A stretch of DNA of 64,000 nucleotides from Marisalimonas marina (GTDB taxonomy: Bacteria > Pseudomonadota > Alphaproteobacteria > Puniceispirillales > Marisalimonadaceae): contig JAYPPH010000003.1 in NCBI GenBank assembly GCA_038131365.1, forward strand, positions 248,001-312,000, read 5' to 3'. How positions within the stretch are numbered: position 1 is the stretch's first letter; each line of letters begins with the position of its first letter. This document shows, one piece after another, positions 8,369 through 17,353 of this stretch. The notes beneath the pieces are model-generated. The model searched no databases. It worked only from the letters and a program-made list of their open reading frames with translations, and was not told the origin of the DNA. A program made the translations under genes and the position numbers.

Positions 8369-9643
8369 CTATAAAAGCATAAGAGATGGGTTTTCAATAA
8401 ATTCTTTAAACTTAGAAAGAAACTCTGCTCCAACAGCTCCATCTACTACTCTATGGTCGCATGAAAGAGTGACTGTCATCATTGTAGCTATGGATATCTG
8501 GTTATTAATAACAATTGCTCTTTGTTCACCAGCACCAACAGCTAATATACAACCTTGTGGGGGATTTATAACTGCTGAAAATTCTTTAATACCATACATA
8601 CCAAGGTTTGAAATTGAAAAAGAACCACCAACATATTCCTCTGGCATTAATTTACCTTCTTTAGCTTTTTGAGCTAGAACTTTCATATCTTGAGAAATTT
8701 CTTGTAATCCCTTTGACTCAACATTTTTTACAATGGGAGTAATTAAACCTCCTTCGATAGCAACTGCCACAGAAATATCAGTGTTTTTAAAATATCTAGT
8801 ATTTTCATTTTCCCAACTTGCATTAGCCTTAGGTACTTTGATTAGTGTAGCACTTGCTGCTTTGATAATCATATCATTAACAGAGATTTTATATTCACCA
8901 TTGGACATGCTATTAATTGAAGATCTAGCTTTCAGCAACTCTTCAATATTACAATCAATAGAAAGGTAGAAATGAGGTGCTTCATTTTTAGACTTAACTA
9001 GTCTCTCAGCAATAGTTTTTCTCATGGAAGAGTTCTTAACAATTTCAGAGGTATCATTTGATATAGAAACTTGATTAGTATTAAATTTTTTATCACCTTT
9101 AAAATTTTCTACATCAAATTTTAATATTCTTCCATTTGGACCTGATCCTTTTAGAAGACTTAAATCAATGTCCATCTGCTTAGCAAGCCGTTTAGCAAGA
9201 GGAGTAGCAAACAACCTAGAAGAATTTGATGATTTTGATAGATTATTATTTATTTTTGAATTTGCTTCTTCAGAGACTGACTTATTTTTAGGTTCATTAT
9301 TTAGAACAACAACATCTGAAATCTCAACCTTAGTTTCTTTTATCACTTCATTTGGTTCATCTGTAACATTATTTTCTATTACAAGATCAGATAGACTTTC
9401 ATCCTTTTCCAAAAGAACAGCAATTGGTTGATTAACCTTGATTGATTCTTGCCCCTCAGAAACAAGAATTTTACCAATCACTCCTTCATCTACAGCTTCA
9501 ACTTCCATAGTTGCTTTGTCAGTTTCAATTTCAGCTATTAAATCACCCGATTTAACCTCATCACCCTCTTTAACTAACCATTTAGCTAAAGTTCCCTCTT
9601 CCATAGTAGGGCTTAGAGCAGGCATTAAAATATTAATACTCAT
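8369..9643 (-). CDS. pdhC: Pyruvate dehydrogenase E2, dihydrolipoamide acetyltransferase
   Basis: 424 aa. A single lipoyl domain spans residues 2-77 with the lipoylated Lys in ETDKATMEVEA. A charged linker follows, then the peripheral-subunit-binding domain near 143-180 (FATPLAKRLAKQ...GSGPNGRILKFDVE). The catalytic acetyltransferase domain runs from about 205 to the end, with DHRVVDGAVGAEFL near residue 397 (the HxxxDG motif). It transfers acetyl groups to CoA in the PDH core. It is 9 bp downstream of pdhB. The lipoyl domain is close in sequence to the one at the N terminus of PdhB. Confidence 0.96.
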   Translation of the reverse strand: MSINILMPALSPTMEEGTLAKWLVKEGDEVKSGDLIAEIETDKATMEVEAVDEGVIGKILVSEGQESIKVNQPIAVLLEKDESLSDLVIENNVTDEPNEVIKETKVEISDVVVLNNEPKNKSVSEEANSKINNNLSKSSNSSRLFATPLAKRLAKQMDIDLSLLKGSGPNGRILKFDVENFKGDKKFNTNQVSISNDTSEIVKNSSMRKTIAERLVKSKNEAPHFYLSIDCNIEELLKARSSINSMSNGEYKISVNDMIIKAASATLIKVPKANASWENENTRYFKNTDISVAVAIEGGLITPIVKNVESKGLQEISQDMKVLAQKAKEGKLMPEEYVGGSFSISNLGMYGIKEFSAVINPPQGCILAVGAGEQRAIVINNQISIATMMTVTLSCDHRVVDGAVGAEFLSKFKEFIENPSLMLL

Positions 9644-9652
9644 AAAATATCC

Positions 9653-10999
9653 TCAATCTTTATAACAAACATCTTTACAAGCGTTGATTATATCATCTAC
9701 TTGAGGTAAGGCTAACTTCTCTAAATTAGCAGCATAAGGCATTGGCACATCCTTGCCAGTAACCCTTCTAATAGGAGCATCTAGCCAATCAAAAGCTTGT
9801 TCATTAATTAAAGCAGATATTTCAGCACCAATTCCAGCAAATGGAAAACCTTCTTCACAAGTTACTACCCTATTTGTTTTTTTGACTGAGTTAATGATGG
9901 TTGAAGTATCGAGAGGACGAAGAGTTCTTAAATTAATTACTTCTGCGTTTATACCCAAATCATTTAATGCATCAGCTGCTTCAATAGCTTTTCCTACCAT
10001 GATGGAAAAGGCTATAATTGTAACATCAACACCTTCTCTTTCAATATTAGCTTTACCTATAGGTAATAAAAAATCGTCAGAATCCGGACAACTGAAAGAT
10101 TGGCCATACATAACTTCATTTTCAAGAAATATAACAGGATCAGGGTCTCTAATTGCAGATTTTAAAAGCCCTTTTGCATCTTCACTTGACCAAGGTGAAA
10201 CAACTTTTAAACCTGGGCAATGCGCATACCAACTAGCATAACATTGACTGTGTTGTGCAGCTACTCTAGAAGCAGCGCCATTAGGACCTCTAAAAACTAT
10301 AGGACAACCCATTTGACCGCCAGACATGTAAAGAGTTTTTGCAGCTGAATTAATTATTTGATCCATTGCCTGCATTGCAAAATTAAAGGTCATAAACTCA
10401 ACAATTGGGTTTAAATTACCAAATGCAGCACCAACACCAATACCTGCAAAACCATGTTCTGTAATTGGGGTATCATAAACTCTTTTATCACCAAATTCTT
10501 CTAACAATCCTTGAGTTACTTTATATGCACCTTGATATTCTGCAACTTCTTCACCCATAACAAAAACTTTTTTATTTAACCTCATTTCTTCTGCCATGGC
10601 ATTTCTTAAGGCTTCCCTAACTGTTATAAAACTAGAGTTAGGTTCTAAATTAATTTCATTTTGTTTAACTTGTTCTAATTTTGGTGTTTCCTTTGGAACA
10701 TTTGGTTGTTCAGTAACTGTCTTGACAGTCAATTCATCAGTAATTTCTAAGGAATTCTTACTATCAGTTAAAACTGCAATAGGAGTGTTTACTTTAATTC
10801 CCTCCTCACCTTCAGAAACAAGTAACTTACCTATTATACCATCATCAATCGCTTCAACTTCCATTGTTGCTTTATCTGTTTCAATTTCAGCAATTAAATC
10901 ACCAGATGTAACCTCATCTCCTTCTTTAACAAGCCACTTAGAGAGTGTTCCTTCTTCCATAGTAGGACTTAGAGCAGGCATCAATATTTCTGTAGACAT
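9653..10999 (-). CDS. pdhB: Pyruvate dehydrogenase E1 beta subunit with N-terminal lipoyl domain
   Basis: 448 aa, longer than E1-beta of most bacteria because it begins with a lipoyl domain (residues 2-77, ETDKATMEVEA). After a short linker the transketolase pyrimidine-binding domain starts near 125 (TVREALRNAMAEEM, VFVMGEEVAEYQGAY), followed by the C-terminal transketolase domain. A lipoylated E1-beta is characteristic of alphaproteobacteria. With PdhA it forms the thiamine-diphosphate E1 that decarboxylates pyruvate. It lies 10 bp downstream of pdhA in the same transcription unit. Confidence 0.96.
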   Translation of the reverse strand: MSTEILMPALSPTMEEGTLSKWLVKEGDEVTSGDLIAEIETDKATMEVEAIDDGIIGKLLVSEGEEGIKVNTPIAVLTDSKNSLEITDELTVKTVTEQPNVPKETPKLEQVKQNEINLEPNSSFITVREALRNAMAEEMRLNKKVFVMGEEVAEYQGAYKVTQGLLEEFGDKRVYDTPITEHGFAGIGVGAAFGNLNPIVEFMTFNFAMQAMDQIINSAAKTLYMSGGQMGCPIVFRGPNGAASRVAAQHSQCYASWYAHCPGLKVVSPWSSEDAKGLLKSAIRDPDPVIFLENEVMYGQSFSCPDSDDFLLPIGKANIEREGVDVTIIAFSIMVGKAIEAADALNDLGINAEVINLRTLRPLDTSTIINSVKKTNRVVTCEEGFPFAGIGAEISALINEQAFDWLDAPIRRVTGKDVPMPYAANLEKLALPQVDDIINACKDVCYKD

Positions 11000-11009
11000 C
11001 TAATTTCCC

Positions 11010-12014
11010 TTAATTGACAGTTATGTCTGTAAATAATTCTTCAACTGAAGGCTCAGGCGATTCCTGAGCAAATTTTGCAGCATCAGCAATAGTCACTTTA
11101 ATTTCTGAGTCAATATTTTTTATCTCGTCTTCATTTAAACCATTCTTTGCAAGAAGTTCTTTGATATTTTCAATAGGATCAGAATTTTTTCTTATTTTTT
11201 CGACTTCATCTCTTGTTCTATATTTAGCAGGGTCTGACATAGAATGCCCTCTATATCTGTAGGTTTTCATCTCTAAGATATAAGGACCCTTTCCTGATCT
11301 ACAATACTCCATTGCCCTAATGGCAGAATCTCTTACAGCTATAACATCCATGCCATCAACTATCTCTGACTTGATACCATATGCTTTTCCTCTATCAGAT
11401 AAATTTTCTCCAGCAGATGACCTGTTCACAGAAGTTCCCATTCCATACATGTTATTCTCAATTACGAAAATTACAGGCAATTTCCAAAGTGATGCCATAT
11501 TATAAGATTCATAAACTTGACCTTGATTTGCTGCACCATCACCAAAATAAGTTACACAAACGTTATTAGTTTCATTATATTTGTGCGAGAAAGCAAGACC
11601 TGTCCCAATAGGTACTTGAGCTGCCACAATACCATGGCCTCCAAAAAAACCTTTTTCACGGCTAAACATATGCATAGAACCGCCCTTACCTTTGGAGTAT
11701 CCATCTTTTCTACCTGTTAACTCAGCCATAACACCTTTAGGGTCCATATCGCATGCTATCATATGTCCATGATCTCTATATGAAGTAACTATACTATCGC
11801 CTTCAATCTGGGCGGATTGTATACCTACGACAACAGCCTCTTGACCTATATATAAATGACAAAAACCACCAATTTGTCCCATTCCATATAATTGACCAGC
11901 TTTTTCTTCAAATCTTCTTATTAAAAGCATTTTAGTATACATTTCTCTTAATAGATCCATGTCATAGTTGTTTTTTGTTTTAGAAATCTTTTTTTTTGGT
12001 GAAATATTATTCAT
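11010..12014 (-). CDS. pdhA: Pyruvate dehydrogenase E1 alpha subunit
   Basis: 334 aa dehydrogenase E1 component. GGFCHLYIGQEAVVVG lies near the N terminus. The thiamine-diphosphate motif is YFGDGAANQGQVYESYNMA with IENNMYGMGT. The phosphorylation-loop-like region YRYRGHSMSDPAKYRTRDEV is also present. It forms the E1 heterotetramer with PdhB. It follows ftsB by 71 bp, the largest gap inside this long minus-strand run, which could host a minor internal promoter; none is clear by eye. Length and motifs match alphaproteobacterial PdhA closely. Confidence 0.96.
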   Translation of the reverse strand: MNNISPKKKISKTKNNYDMDLLREMYTKMLLIRRFEEKAGQLYGMGQIGGFCHLYIGQEAVVVGIQSAQIEGDSIVTSYRDHGHMIACDMDPKGVMAELTGRKDGYSKGKGGSMHMFSREKGFFGGHGIVAAQVPIGTGLAFSHKYNETNNVCVTYFGDGAANQGQVYESYNMASLWKLPVIFVIENNMYGMGTSVNRSSAGENLSDRGKAYGIKSEIVDGMDVIAVRDSAIRAMEYCRSGKGPYILEMKTYRYRGHSMSDPAKYRTRDEVEKIRKNSDPIENIKELLAKNGLNEDEIKNIDSEIKVTIADAAKFAQESPEPSVEELFTDITVN

Positions 12015-12085
12015 TTTTTACCTATTTATTAAAGAAATAGAATTTGTTTATTTTACAATAATTTTGCTTAATTACTAACAAAAAA

Positions 12086-12397
12086 TTAATCTTGTAAATC
12101 TAAAACTATTTGATCAGATTCTATAAGACCTAAATTTCTGTGAGCAATTTCAGAAACTAAATCTGAGTCCAAATTATTATCTCTTAAAAGATTAATCTGT
12201 AGTAATATTTTCTTTTTTTTTGCTACTAAAAGCTCATATTCTTCTTGAGATTTTGATATTTGGCTTTTTAGTTCAAAAATTTTCCACACAGACCTCTCTC
12301 CAAAAAATATATGTGATAAAAAGAATATAAATATCAAAAAACTAATTAAGGTCATCAAATGAAAATTACCCTTATAATTTGTCAATGTTTTATACAT
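12086..12397 (-). CDS. ftsB: FtsB/DivIC-family septum formation initiator
   Basis: 103 aa from ATG at 12397, overlapping the 3' end of eno by 8 bp (an upstream start at 12427 would add ten residues that look like leftover eno-overlap sequence). The layout is typical: a short cytoplasmic N terminus, one membrane helix (MTLISFLIFIFFLSHIFF), then a coiled coil (about residues 45-75, rich in E, K, Q and L) and a conserved tail IAHRNLGLIESDQIVL. Family members link FtsQ/FtsL at the division site. Location directly after eno is the classical neighbourhood in proteobacteria and supports the call despite low sequence conservation. Confidence 0.85.
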   Translation of the reverse strand: MYKTLTNYKGNFHLMTLISFLIFIFFLSHIFFGERSVWKIFELKSQISKSQEEYELLVAKKKKILLQINLLRDNNLDSDLVSEIAHRNLGLIESDQIVLDLQD

Positions 12398-13667
12398 CAA
12401 AAAAACCCTTACCAAAATATTTAGCATCCGAGCCTAGTGTTTCTTCTATTCTAATAAGTTGATTATATTTTGCAGTCCTATCTGTCCTAGAAACAGAACC
12501 TGTTTTAATTTGACCTGCGTTTAAACCAACAGATAAATCACTAATGAAAACATCTTCAGTTTCACCTGATCTATGAGATACAATGACACCAAAACGAGAA
12601 CTTTTTGCTAACTCTATTGTCTCTATTGTCTCTGAGAGCGTGCCTATCTGATTTAACTTAATTAAAATGGAGTTAGCAGCATCATTTTTAATACCTGTTA
12701 ACAACCTCTCTTTATTCGTAACAAAGAGATCATCGCCAACTATTTGAACATTTCTACCAATAATTTTTGTAAGTTCTTTAAAGCCATCCCAGTCATTCTC
12801 GTCAAATGGATCCTCAATAGAAACAATTGGAAATTTTTTACAAATATCATCCCAATATTTTACTAACTGGTCTGTATTAAGTTTTTTATTTTCACCCTTT
12901 AACTCATAAATTTGTCCATCATATAATTCGCTTGCCGCAGCATCAATTGCGATATAAATTTCTTCACCTAGTTTATATCCACTCTTTTCAATAGCATCTG
13001 AGATATTTACAAGCGCATCCTCAAGGTTATTAAAATTTGGCGCAAAACCTCCTTCATCACCAACAGCGGTAGAAAAACCTTTATCTGACAATATTTTTTT
13101 TAAATTATGAAAGACTTCTGTCCCAGCTCTCAAAGCATCTGAAAAATTAGAAAAACCAATAGGCATAATCATACATTCTTGGAAATCCAAACCATTATTA
13201 GCGTGAGCACCGCCATTTATAATATTCATCATTGGAACTGGTAATGTGTTAGACCTCAAGCCACCTAAATACTGGTATAAAGGAATTTTCAAAGATGATG
13301 CAGCAGCTCTAGCAACAGCCATTGAAAAACCTAACATGGCGTTTGCACCTAATGTACTTTTATTATTAGTGCCGTCTAATTCTATTAAATCACTATCAAT
13401 TTTGTTTTGTTCAAAAGGACTCCTTCCACAAAATGTATTTGAAATATCTATATTTACATTAGAAACCGCATCATAAACGCTCAAACCATTATATAAGGTT
13501 AAATTCCTGTCTCTCAATTCATATGCCTCGTACTCACCTGTAGAGGCTCCTGAAGGTACTGCAGCCCTTCCAATAGTTCCGTCTGATAATGAAACATCAA
13601 CCTCTAACGTAGGGTTTCCTCTGCTGTCAATTATCTGCCTTCCATGAATATCTAAAATATGAACCAT
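12390..13667 (-). CDS. eno: Enolase
   Basis: 425 aa glycolytic enzyme interconverting 2-phosphoglycerate and phosphoenolpyruvate. Recognisable segments: IHGRQIIDSRGNPTLEVDV at the N terminus, VPSGASTGEYEA (mobile loop), MMNIINGGAHANN, AVGDEGGFAPN, SIEDPFDENDW, VGDDLFVTN, and the catalytic-Lys region LIKLNQIGTLSET followed by SHRSGETED. It lies in the run kdsA-eno-ftsB-pdhA, so phosphoenolpyruvate production is genetically coupled to Kdo synthesis (upstream, uses PEP) and pyruvate oxidation (downstream). Confidence 0.97.
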   Translation of the reverse strand: MVHILDIHGRQIIDSRGNPTLEVDVSLSDGTIGRAAVPSGASTGEYEAYELRDRNLTLYNGLSVYDAVSNVNIDISNTFCGRSPFEQNKIDSDLIELDGTNNKSTLGANAMLGFSMAVARAAASSLKIPLYQYLGGLRSNTLPVPMMNIINGGAHANNGLDFQECMIMPIGFSNFSDALRAGTEVFHNLKKILSDKGFSTAVGDEGGFAPNFNNLEDALVNISDAIEKSGYKLGEEIYIAIDAAASELYDGQIYELKGENKKLNTDQLVKYWDDICKKFPIVSIEDPFDENDWDGFKELTKIIGRNVQIVGDDLFVTNKERLLTGIKNDAANSILIKLNQIGTLSETIETIELAKSSRFGVIVSHRSGETEDVFISDLSVGLNAGQIKTGSVSRTDRTAKYNQLIRIEETLGSDAKYFGKGFFDV

Positions 13668-13688
13668 TTAATCTCCAACTTTACTATA

Positions 13689-14516
13689 CTACATAAATTT
13701 TATTAATTTATCTAATTCTATTAATTTAGAAAGCAATCCAGAAAGTTCAGATATTTTAAGCATATTAGGACCATCACTGGGTGCTTTATCAGGGTTTTCA
13801 TGAACTTCAACAAACAAACCAGCTACCCCTATCGCAATAGCTGCTCTAGCTAAAATGGAAACAAACTCTCGCTGGCCACCAGATGTTAATCCCATCCCTC
13901 CTGGTTGCTGAACAGAATGAGTAGCATCAAATATTACTGGGTAACCAAATTGGGACATTTGAGGAATTGCACGCATATCTGAAACCAAAGTATTATAACC
14001 AAAAGATGTGCCTCTTTCGGTAAGTAAAACATTATTGTTACCATGGTCTAATATTTTATTTAAAACATTTTTCATATCCCAAGGTGCCAGAAACTGACCC
14101 TTTTTGACATTGATGATTTTATTTGTTTCAGCTGCTGCGTACAATAGATCAGTCTGCCTACATAAAAAAGCTGGTATTTGAATTATATCAACAACTTGAG
14201 CCACCTCTTTACATTGAAAGGTTTCATGTACGTCTGTAATCAAGGGCAAGTTGAAAGTTTTTTTAACATCAGAAAGAATGTTTAAGCCTTTATCAATGCC
14301 AACACCACGGCTTGATAATGAGCTTGATCTATTTGCTTTATCAAAAGAGGATTTATAAACAAGATTAATATTATGTCTTTTACAAATCTCCTTGATTTTC
14401 CCCGCATGATCAATTGCATGATCTTTACTTTCAATTGCACAAGGGCCAGCAATTAAAAAAAAAGGAAGTTTATTAGAAACATCAAAATTATTTATTTTAA
14501 TAGTATTTTGGTCCAT
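13689..14516 (-). CDS. kdsA: 3-deoxy-8-phosphooctulonate (Kdo-8-P) synthase
   Basis: 275 aa class I aldolase-like enzyme condensing phosphoenolpyruvate and arabinose 5-phosphate for the Kdo core of lipopolysaccharide. Motifs include FFLIAGPCAIES, VYKSSFDKANRSS, LPLITDVHE, IIQIPAFLCRQTDL, and DATHSVQQPGG with GGQREFV. Its presence implies an LPS-bearing Gram-negative envelope. It sits 17 bp from pyrG upstream and 21 bp from eno downstream, the standard alphaproteobacterial order pyrG-kdsA-eno. Confidence 0.96.
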   Translation of the reverse strand: MDQNTIKINNFDVSNKLPFFLIAGPCAIESKDHAIDHAGKIKEICKRHNINLVYKSSFDKANRSSSLSSRGVGIDKGLNILSDVKKTFNLPLITDVHETFQCKEVAQVVDIIQIPAFLCRQTDLLYAAAETNKIINVKKGQFLAPWDMKNVLNKILDHGNNNVLLTERGTSFGYNTLVSDMRAIPQMSQFGYPVIFDATHSVQQPGGMGLTSGGQREFVSILARAAIAIGVAGLFVEVHENPDKAPSDGPNMLKISELSGLLSKLIELDKLIKFM

Positions 14517-14533
14517 TTATAAAATCCACAACA

Positions 14534-16189
14534 TTATAATAATCTTGATTGTTTTAGACTTGCTTTAATAAAAGATGAAAAAATAGGATGAGGGTCGAAA
14601 GGTTTTGACTTTAATTCAGGATGGAATTGAACTCCAACAAACCAAGGGTGTTGAGGTATTTCTAAAATTTCTGGGAGAGAATTATCTGGAGACATTCCAG
14701 AAAAAACAAGGCCATGTTCAAAAAAATTGGAGGTAAGTTCATAATTAACTTCATACCTATGTCGATGTCTTTCTGAAATTAAGTCTTGATTGTAAATGGA
14801 TTTAATAAAACTCCCATCAAGTAATTTGCAATCATAAGCACCTAATCTCATTGTGCCCCCAAGGTTAGAAGCAGAATTTCTTTTTTCTGTGCCTTTACTT
14901 GATTTCCATTCAGTCAAAAGACCTACCAAAGGAAGTTTTGTTTCTCCAAACTCAGTTGTTGAAGCTTCATGAAGTTTCAGAACATTTCTTGCAAATTCTA
15001 TAACCGCCAGTTGCATACCAAAACATATACCTAAGAAAGGAATTTTTTTATTTCTAGCAAATTCAATTGCATTTATTTTTCCATTCGATCCTCTTTGCCC
15101 AAAACCTCCTGGAACAATTATTCCATTTATATCCTTTAAATAACTTTGGATATCAATTTTATTGTCTTCTAAAATCTCAGAATCAATCCATTTGATTTTA
15201 ACTTTGACTTTGTTCGATATTCCTCCATGATTAATTGCTTCTATTAAAGATTTATATGCATCAATCATTGAAGTATATTTACCTACAACTCCTATGTTAA
15301 TGATTCCTTCAGAAGTAGATTCTATTTTATTAATATTTATCCAACGACTTAAATCAGGTTTTTTATCAACATTTAAATTAAAAAAACTGCATATTTGCTC
15401 ATCGAGGCCTTGTTTGTGATAAGATATGGGAACTTGATAAATTGAATTACAATCCAAAGCTTCTATAACAGACTCTGTGTTAATATTGCAAAACAGAGCA
15501 ATTTTAGATTTTTGCTCATCAGGTATAATATTTTCAGTCCTACATAAAAGAATATCTGGCTGTATACCCATACCTTGTAATTCCTTAACAGAGTGCTGGG
15601 TTGGCTTAGTTTTCAGTTCACCAGCTGTCTTAATATAAGGAAGAAGTGTAACATGTAAAAAACAAGTCCTAGAAATACCAATTTGATTACGTAACTGTCT
15701 TATTGCTTCGATAAATGGAAGTGATTCAATATCTCCAACTGTTCCACCAATTTCACAAAGTACAAAATCTTCATCATTAATATCAGAAAGTATATATTCT
15801 TTTATAGCATCTGTAACATGAGGTATTACTTGAATTGTAGCTCCCAAATAATCTCCTCTTCTTTCTTTACTAATGACAGTAGAGTAAATTTTACCAGTTG
15901 TAATATTATCAGATTTTTTTGCAGGAACTCCTGTAAATCTCTCATAATGTCCAAGATCAAGATCGGTTTCAGCCCCATCATCTGTTACAAAACATTCTCC
16001 GTGTTGATAAGGACTCATAGTACCAGGATCTACATTCAAATAAGGATCCAATTTTCTTAATTTTATTTTATAACCTCTTGCTTGAAGTATAGCTCCAAGT
16101 GAAGCAGAAGCTAAACCTTTACCAAGTGAGGAAACAACTCCACCAGTTATGAAAATAAATTTTACTGATGAGTTATTCATTTCAAGCAT
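14534..16189 (-). CDS. pyrG: CTP synthase
   Basis: 551 aa two-domain enzyme making CTP from UTP, ATP and glutamine. The synthetase domain (~1-275) begins FIFITGGVVSSLGKGLAS and contains KLDPYLNVDPGTMSPYQHGE. The glutamine amidotransferase domain (~300-545) has the nucleophile in LGICFGMQLAVIEF and the His-Glu pair in VGVQFHPELKSKPFDPHPI. Two in-frame ATGs (16189 and 16180) are both possible starts. CTP feeds phospholipid synthesis and CMP-Kdo, which fits kdsA next door. secG is 5 bp upstream. Confidence 0.97.
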   Translation of the reverse strand: MLEMNNSSVKFIFITGGVVSSLGKGLASASLGAILQARGYKIKLRKLDPYLNVDPGTMSPYQHGECFVTDDGAETDLDLGHYERFTGVPAKKSDNITTGKIYSTVISKERRGDYLGATIQVIPHVTDAIKEYILSDINDEDFVLCEIGGTVGDIESLPFIEAIRQLRNQIGISRTCFLHVTLLPYIKTAGELKTKPTQHSVKELQGMGIQPDILLCRTENIIPDEQKSKIALFCNINTESVIEALDCNSIYQVPISYHKQGLDEQICSFFNLNVDKKPDLSRWININKIESTSEGIINIGVVGKYTSMIDAYKSLIEAINHGGISNKVKVKIKWIDSEILEDNKIDIQSYLKDINGIIVPGGFGQRGSNGKINAIEFARNKKIPFLGICFGMQLAVIEFARNVLKLHEASTTEFGETKLPLVGLLTEWKSSKGTEKRNSASNLGGTMRLGAYDCKLLDGSFIKSIYNQDLISERHRHRYEVNYELTSNFFEHGLVFSGMSPDNSLPEILEIPQHPWFVGVQFHPELKSKPFDPHPIFSSFIKASLKQSRLL

Positions 16190-16194
16190 TAAAT

Positions 16195-16506
16195 TTAATT
16201 ACCAATTGGGACAGAGGGTTCTTTTGAAGAATTTGTCTCTATAGATTTTTCAACTTCACTAGATATTGAAGATGAGTTTTGATTTGATAATAAAGCTAAA
16301 ACAATAGAAGTTAAGAAGAAACAAGCTCCCAAAAAAGCAGTTAACTTAGTCATAAAGTTAGCTGTGCCTCTGGCTGTCATAAAACCACCACCCGCACTAG
16401 AAGAGCCTCCAATACCTAAACCACCACCTTCACTTTTTTGTAATAAAACTGCACATATAATGCAAATCGCTAAAATTACATGTATTATTAATATAATTGT
16501 AATCAT
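16195..16506 (-). CDS. secG: Preprotein translocase subunit SecG
   Basis: 103 aa small membrane protein of the SecYEG translocon. It has two transmembrane helices (IILIIHVILAICIICAVLLQ and KLTAFLGACFFLTSIVLALL) separated by the characteristic Gly/Ser-rich loop SEGGGLGIGGSSSAGGGFMTARG. The tail is polar and Ser-rich. It sits between tpiA (3 bp upstream) and pyrG (5 bp downstream), the conserved alphaproteobacterial order, which confirms the assignment of such a short gene. Confidence 0.94.
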   Translation of the reverse strand: MITIILIIHVILAICIICAVLLQKSEGGGLGIGGSSSAGGGFMTARGTANFMTKLTAFLGACFFLTSIVLALLSNQNSSSISSEVEKSIETNSSKEPSVPIGN

Positions 16507-16509
16507 AGT

Positions 16510-17259
16510 TTATCCTAACTTATTTTTTATATTAACGTGTTTAACAACTGCTTCGTAAATTGCAAGAAAATCTTTTACTTTCAAGCTAGCTCCACCTACA
16601 AGAACCCCATCTACATTATTTACTGACAAAACTTCTTCAAGGTTGTTTAAATTCACAGAACCACCATACAAGACTTTTACTTTTACGTTTAATAATGAGT
16701 GTGCAATTTTTTTGATATAATCATGCATTTCAAAAATTTCATCTTTACTAGGAATTATCCCAGTTCCAATTGACCAAATTGGCTCATAAGCAATAATTAT
16801 TTCATTTTTGGTAACAGGAGTAGAATTTAAAATTTGTTCTTTAACAAAATCCAGTGCCTTTTTGTTGTTACGATCATCTAAATTTTCTCCAACACAAATT
16901 ATAGGAGTTAAATTAGCATTAATTGCTGCCTCAGAACATTTTTTTATATGATCATTTGTCTCATTGAAAATTTGTCTCCTCTCAGAGTGACCTAAAATTA
17001 CATAATCACATCCAATTTCTTTTAAAGCAACGGGTGAAATTTCACCAGTAAATGGACCATTAGTTTTTAGGTAACAATTTTGTCCACCAAAATAAACAGG
17101 AGTAGTTTTTAATAAATCTATTAAATAATTAAGATGTAAAGATTGGGGAAAAATACATGCTTGAACATGATTAGAGAAATTATTTTTTTTTAAAGATTCT
17201 GAAAATAAATTTATATCGTTTAAATTTAAGTTCATTTTCCAATTGGCAGCAATAATCAT
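16510..17259 (-). CDS. tpiA: Triosephosphate isomerase
   Basis: 249 aa TIM barrel interconverting dihydroxyacetone phosphate and glyceraldehyde 3-phosphate. All catalytic elements are visible: AANWKMN (Lys), VILGHSERR (His), IIAYEPIWSIGTG (Glu), and the phosphate-binding loops LYGGSVN and GVLVGGASL. It is the first gene of the 12-gene minus-strand run; the 94 bp upstream shared with divergent ppiD must hold the main promoter. Confidence 0.97.
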   Translation of the reverse strand: MIIAANWKMNLNLNDINLFSESLKKNNFSNHVQACIFPQSLHLNYLIDLLKTTPVYFGGQNCYLKTNGPFTGEISPVALKEIGCDYVILGHSERRQIFNETNDHIKKCSEAAINANLTPIICVGENLDDRNNKKALDFVKEQILNSTPVTKNEIIIAYEPIWSIGTGIIPSKDEIFEMHDYIKKIAHSLLNVKVKVLYGGSVNLNNLEEVLSVNNVDGVLVGGASLKVKDFLAIYEAVVKHVNIKNKLG

Positions 17260-17353
17260 TCTCTATAACCTCAATTAATTATAAAATTAAACGTTTATAA
17301 ATCTATATAAATGTTATATTAAATAATTTAAATAATAAAATTTCAGGTATAAA

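Noticed and set aside
9753..10241. Long open frame (162 codons) on the plus strand opposite pdhB
   Set aside because: Antisense shadow of a well-conserved gene; no family resemblance and low-complexity Ser/Ile/Pro composition. The same applies to other opposite-strand frames over lpd, pdhC, ribB and lipA.
11424..11437. GTTC-N6-GTTC resembling a LexA box
   Set aside because: Spacer is 6 rather than 7 nt and it lies inside the pdhA coding sequence.
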